A stretch of 64,000 nt of DNA, from positions 558,001-622,000 of the forward strand of contig NZ_CP086120.1 in the NCBI RefSeq assembly GCF_021216675.1, written 5' to 3'. Within the stretch, counting starts at the first letter, position 1; every line of letters starts with the position of its first letter. The position numbers and the translations under genes are program-made. Shown here in pieces: positions 63,157-64,000 of the stretch. The DNA comes from Streptomyces gobiensis. GTDB lineage: Bacteria; Actinomycetota; Actinomycetes; Streptomycetales; Streptomycetaceae. The notes under the pieces are model-generated. The model was not told the origin of the DNA. It was given only the letters and a program-made list of their open reading frames with translations, and searched no databases.

Positions 63157-63528
63157 TTAACTGCTCCCCGTTGGTTTGCTCGAGACTCGCATGCGGTGTA
63201 GCCACCGCTGGCAGGTTTCGGTGGTGACGGGTTCAAAGAGCTCAGGAGTGGAGACCTCGAGGAGGAACTGGGTCAGCAGATCCACGTCTTCCTCAGCGAT
63301 GTCCACGTCTTCTTCAAGGTGGATGGCCTGGGCCCAGGCGGTGAGCTGGTTCGGGGTGGCCTGTCCCGTGATGGTTTTCTCGAGCGCGTCGGCGGCGTGG
63401 CCACGGCCGAAGGCGAGGCAGGCCGGGGCCGTGTGCTGCCGGAGGGCATGGAGGAGTTCTGGCAGCTGACCGCGCCAGTGCACGAGGTCTTCGAGAGGGT
63501 CGCGTCGGTTGGTGTCCACGGGCTTCAT
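63157..63528 (-). CDS. Hypothetical protein, helical
   Basis: 123 residues from ATG at 63528 (MKPVDTNRRDP). It is helical, acidic in the middle (LEEDVDIAEEDVD), with a WRGQLPELLHALRQH start and a C-terminal TTETCQRWLHRMR segment. The ORF continues upstream in the same frame into transposase remnant sequence, but the ATG and domain boundary suggest a separate small gene. No known motif recognised. Confidence 0.6.
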   Translation of the reverse strand: MKPVDTNRRDPLEDLVHWRGQLPELLHALRQHTAPACLAFGRGHAADALEKTITGQATPNQLTAWAQAIHLEEDVDIAEEDVDLLTQFLLEVSTPELFEPVTTETCQRWLHRMRVSSKPTGSS

Positions 63529-63587
63529 CCTGTCGTGGAACCGGGCTGCAAAGTGATCGGTGGCCCTGGCACGTTTCCTGAAGGCTG

Positions 63588-64000
63588 TCCGCGCCGGGGT
63601 TTGGTGCCGGTCTTGTGATGAGTGGGCGGACTGAACGCCTGGCCCGTTGCGAGCACTCGGCCCACGTCGTGGCGGATGGCCGGGCGGCGGTTCTTTGAGC
63701 CCGGTGGCCGTCCGGGGCCGGGTCGGCGAGGTTGTGGAGCACGCGCCGGGGAGGAGACCTTCGGCCGGAGGTTCCGGAACCTGCGGCGGACGCGGGCTGG
63801 GGGTGAGCTTGTTCCGCTCGGTCTTTTTCTCCCAGGGCCGCCGCAGGTCGACGGCGAGCGGTCGGGCAAGCCGGAGCTGGGTGTGGGCGGCGATCACCAG
63901 CCAGGTCCAGCGGTCCGCCGCGGCCGAGCTCCGCAGCCTCGGCTTCGTCCAGCCCAAGGTCTGTTTGAGCATGCGAAAGGTGTGCTCGATGTCGAAGCGC
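63588..64000 (-). pseudogene. Transposase (IS701/ISAs1-like Streptomyces type), frameshifted and cut by the window end
   Basis: The C-terminal part of a transposase enters from the right: RFDIEHTFRMLKQTLGW is its conserved DDE-region tail, followed by RWTWLVIAAHTQLRLARPL and KKTERNKLTP. It then jumps frame at a run of five G/C at 63799-63803; skipping one base restores ARVRRRFRNL and the Pro/Arg-rich tail ending near HHKTGTKPRR. So the copy is frameshifted, or one base is miscalled. The upstream part of the gene is outside the window. Confidence 0.8.

Overview
The window reads as chromosomal DNA of a Streptomyces or a very close relative. Base composition is high GC with strong third-position GC. 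There are many GTG/TTG starts, Tat-type RR leaders, the actinobacterial XRE-DUF397 cassette, a decayed AfsR-type regulator, TerD/TerC stress genes and rare TTA codons of the kind read by the developmental tRNA bldA. No tRNA, rRNA or CRISPR array was seen.

Left half (1-29.6 kb) looks like ordinary core and semi-core chromosome. It holds the 3' end of uvrA, a Rieske lipoprotein, a fused glycine-to-betaine methyltransferase that appears to start at ATT, and a regulator divergent from a secreted papain-like protease and its membrane-anchored partner. Next come a secreted phosphodiester glycosidase/metallophosphoesterase fusion, terC, two TerD-family genes, uvrB, a secreted glycerophosphodiesterase, an Ogt/MGMT repair protein, an MFS transporter, a Tat-exported beta-propeller-like protein, a PIG-L deacetylase, a methyltransferase, a CapA-like lipoprotein, a PemK/MazF-like protein, a VWA-domain pair and several small unknown proteins.

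29.6-33.5 kb is a transition. A thoroughly decayed AfsR/TPR regulator is followed by a DUF262-HNH-alkyltransferase-like fusion. From there to about 56 kb, on the minus strand, lies a large defence-type island. It contains a Phd/RelE toxin-antitoxin pair, a helicase with a RelE-like N-terminus, a 2239-residue DUF1998 helicase ending in a Vsr-like nuclease domain, a 1784-residue Eco57I-type DNA methylase, a 1024-residue SNF2-type helicase and a Ser/Thr kinase. The SNF2 plus methylase plus DUF1998-helicase set resembles DISARM class 1 or Druantia but matches neither exactly. An HTH/anti-sigma/XRE/DUF397 regulatory cassette sits inside it.

An IS5-type insertion sequence (56.08-56.98 kb) separates this island from a second compact unit at 56.98-62.27 kb. 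That unit has four genes joined by 4-base start/stop overlaps: a kinase with two GHKL ATPase domains, a response regulator with no DNA-binding domain, a ComEC-type metallo-beta-lactamase protein and a gamma-type N6-adenine DNA methylase. I know of no described system with this composition, and it is the best candidate here for something new. The window ends with a TPR-like gene, a small unknown gene and a frameshifted transposase.
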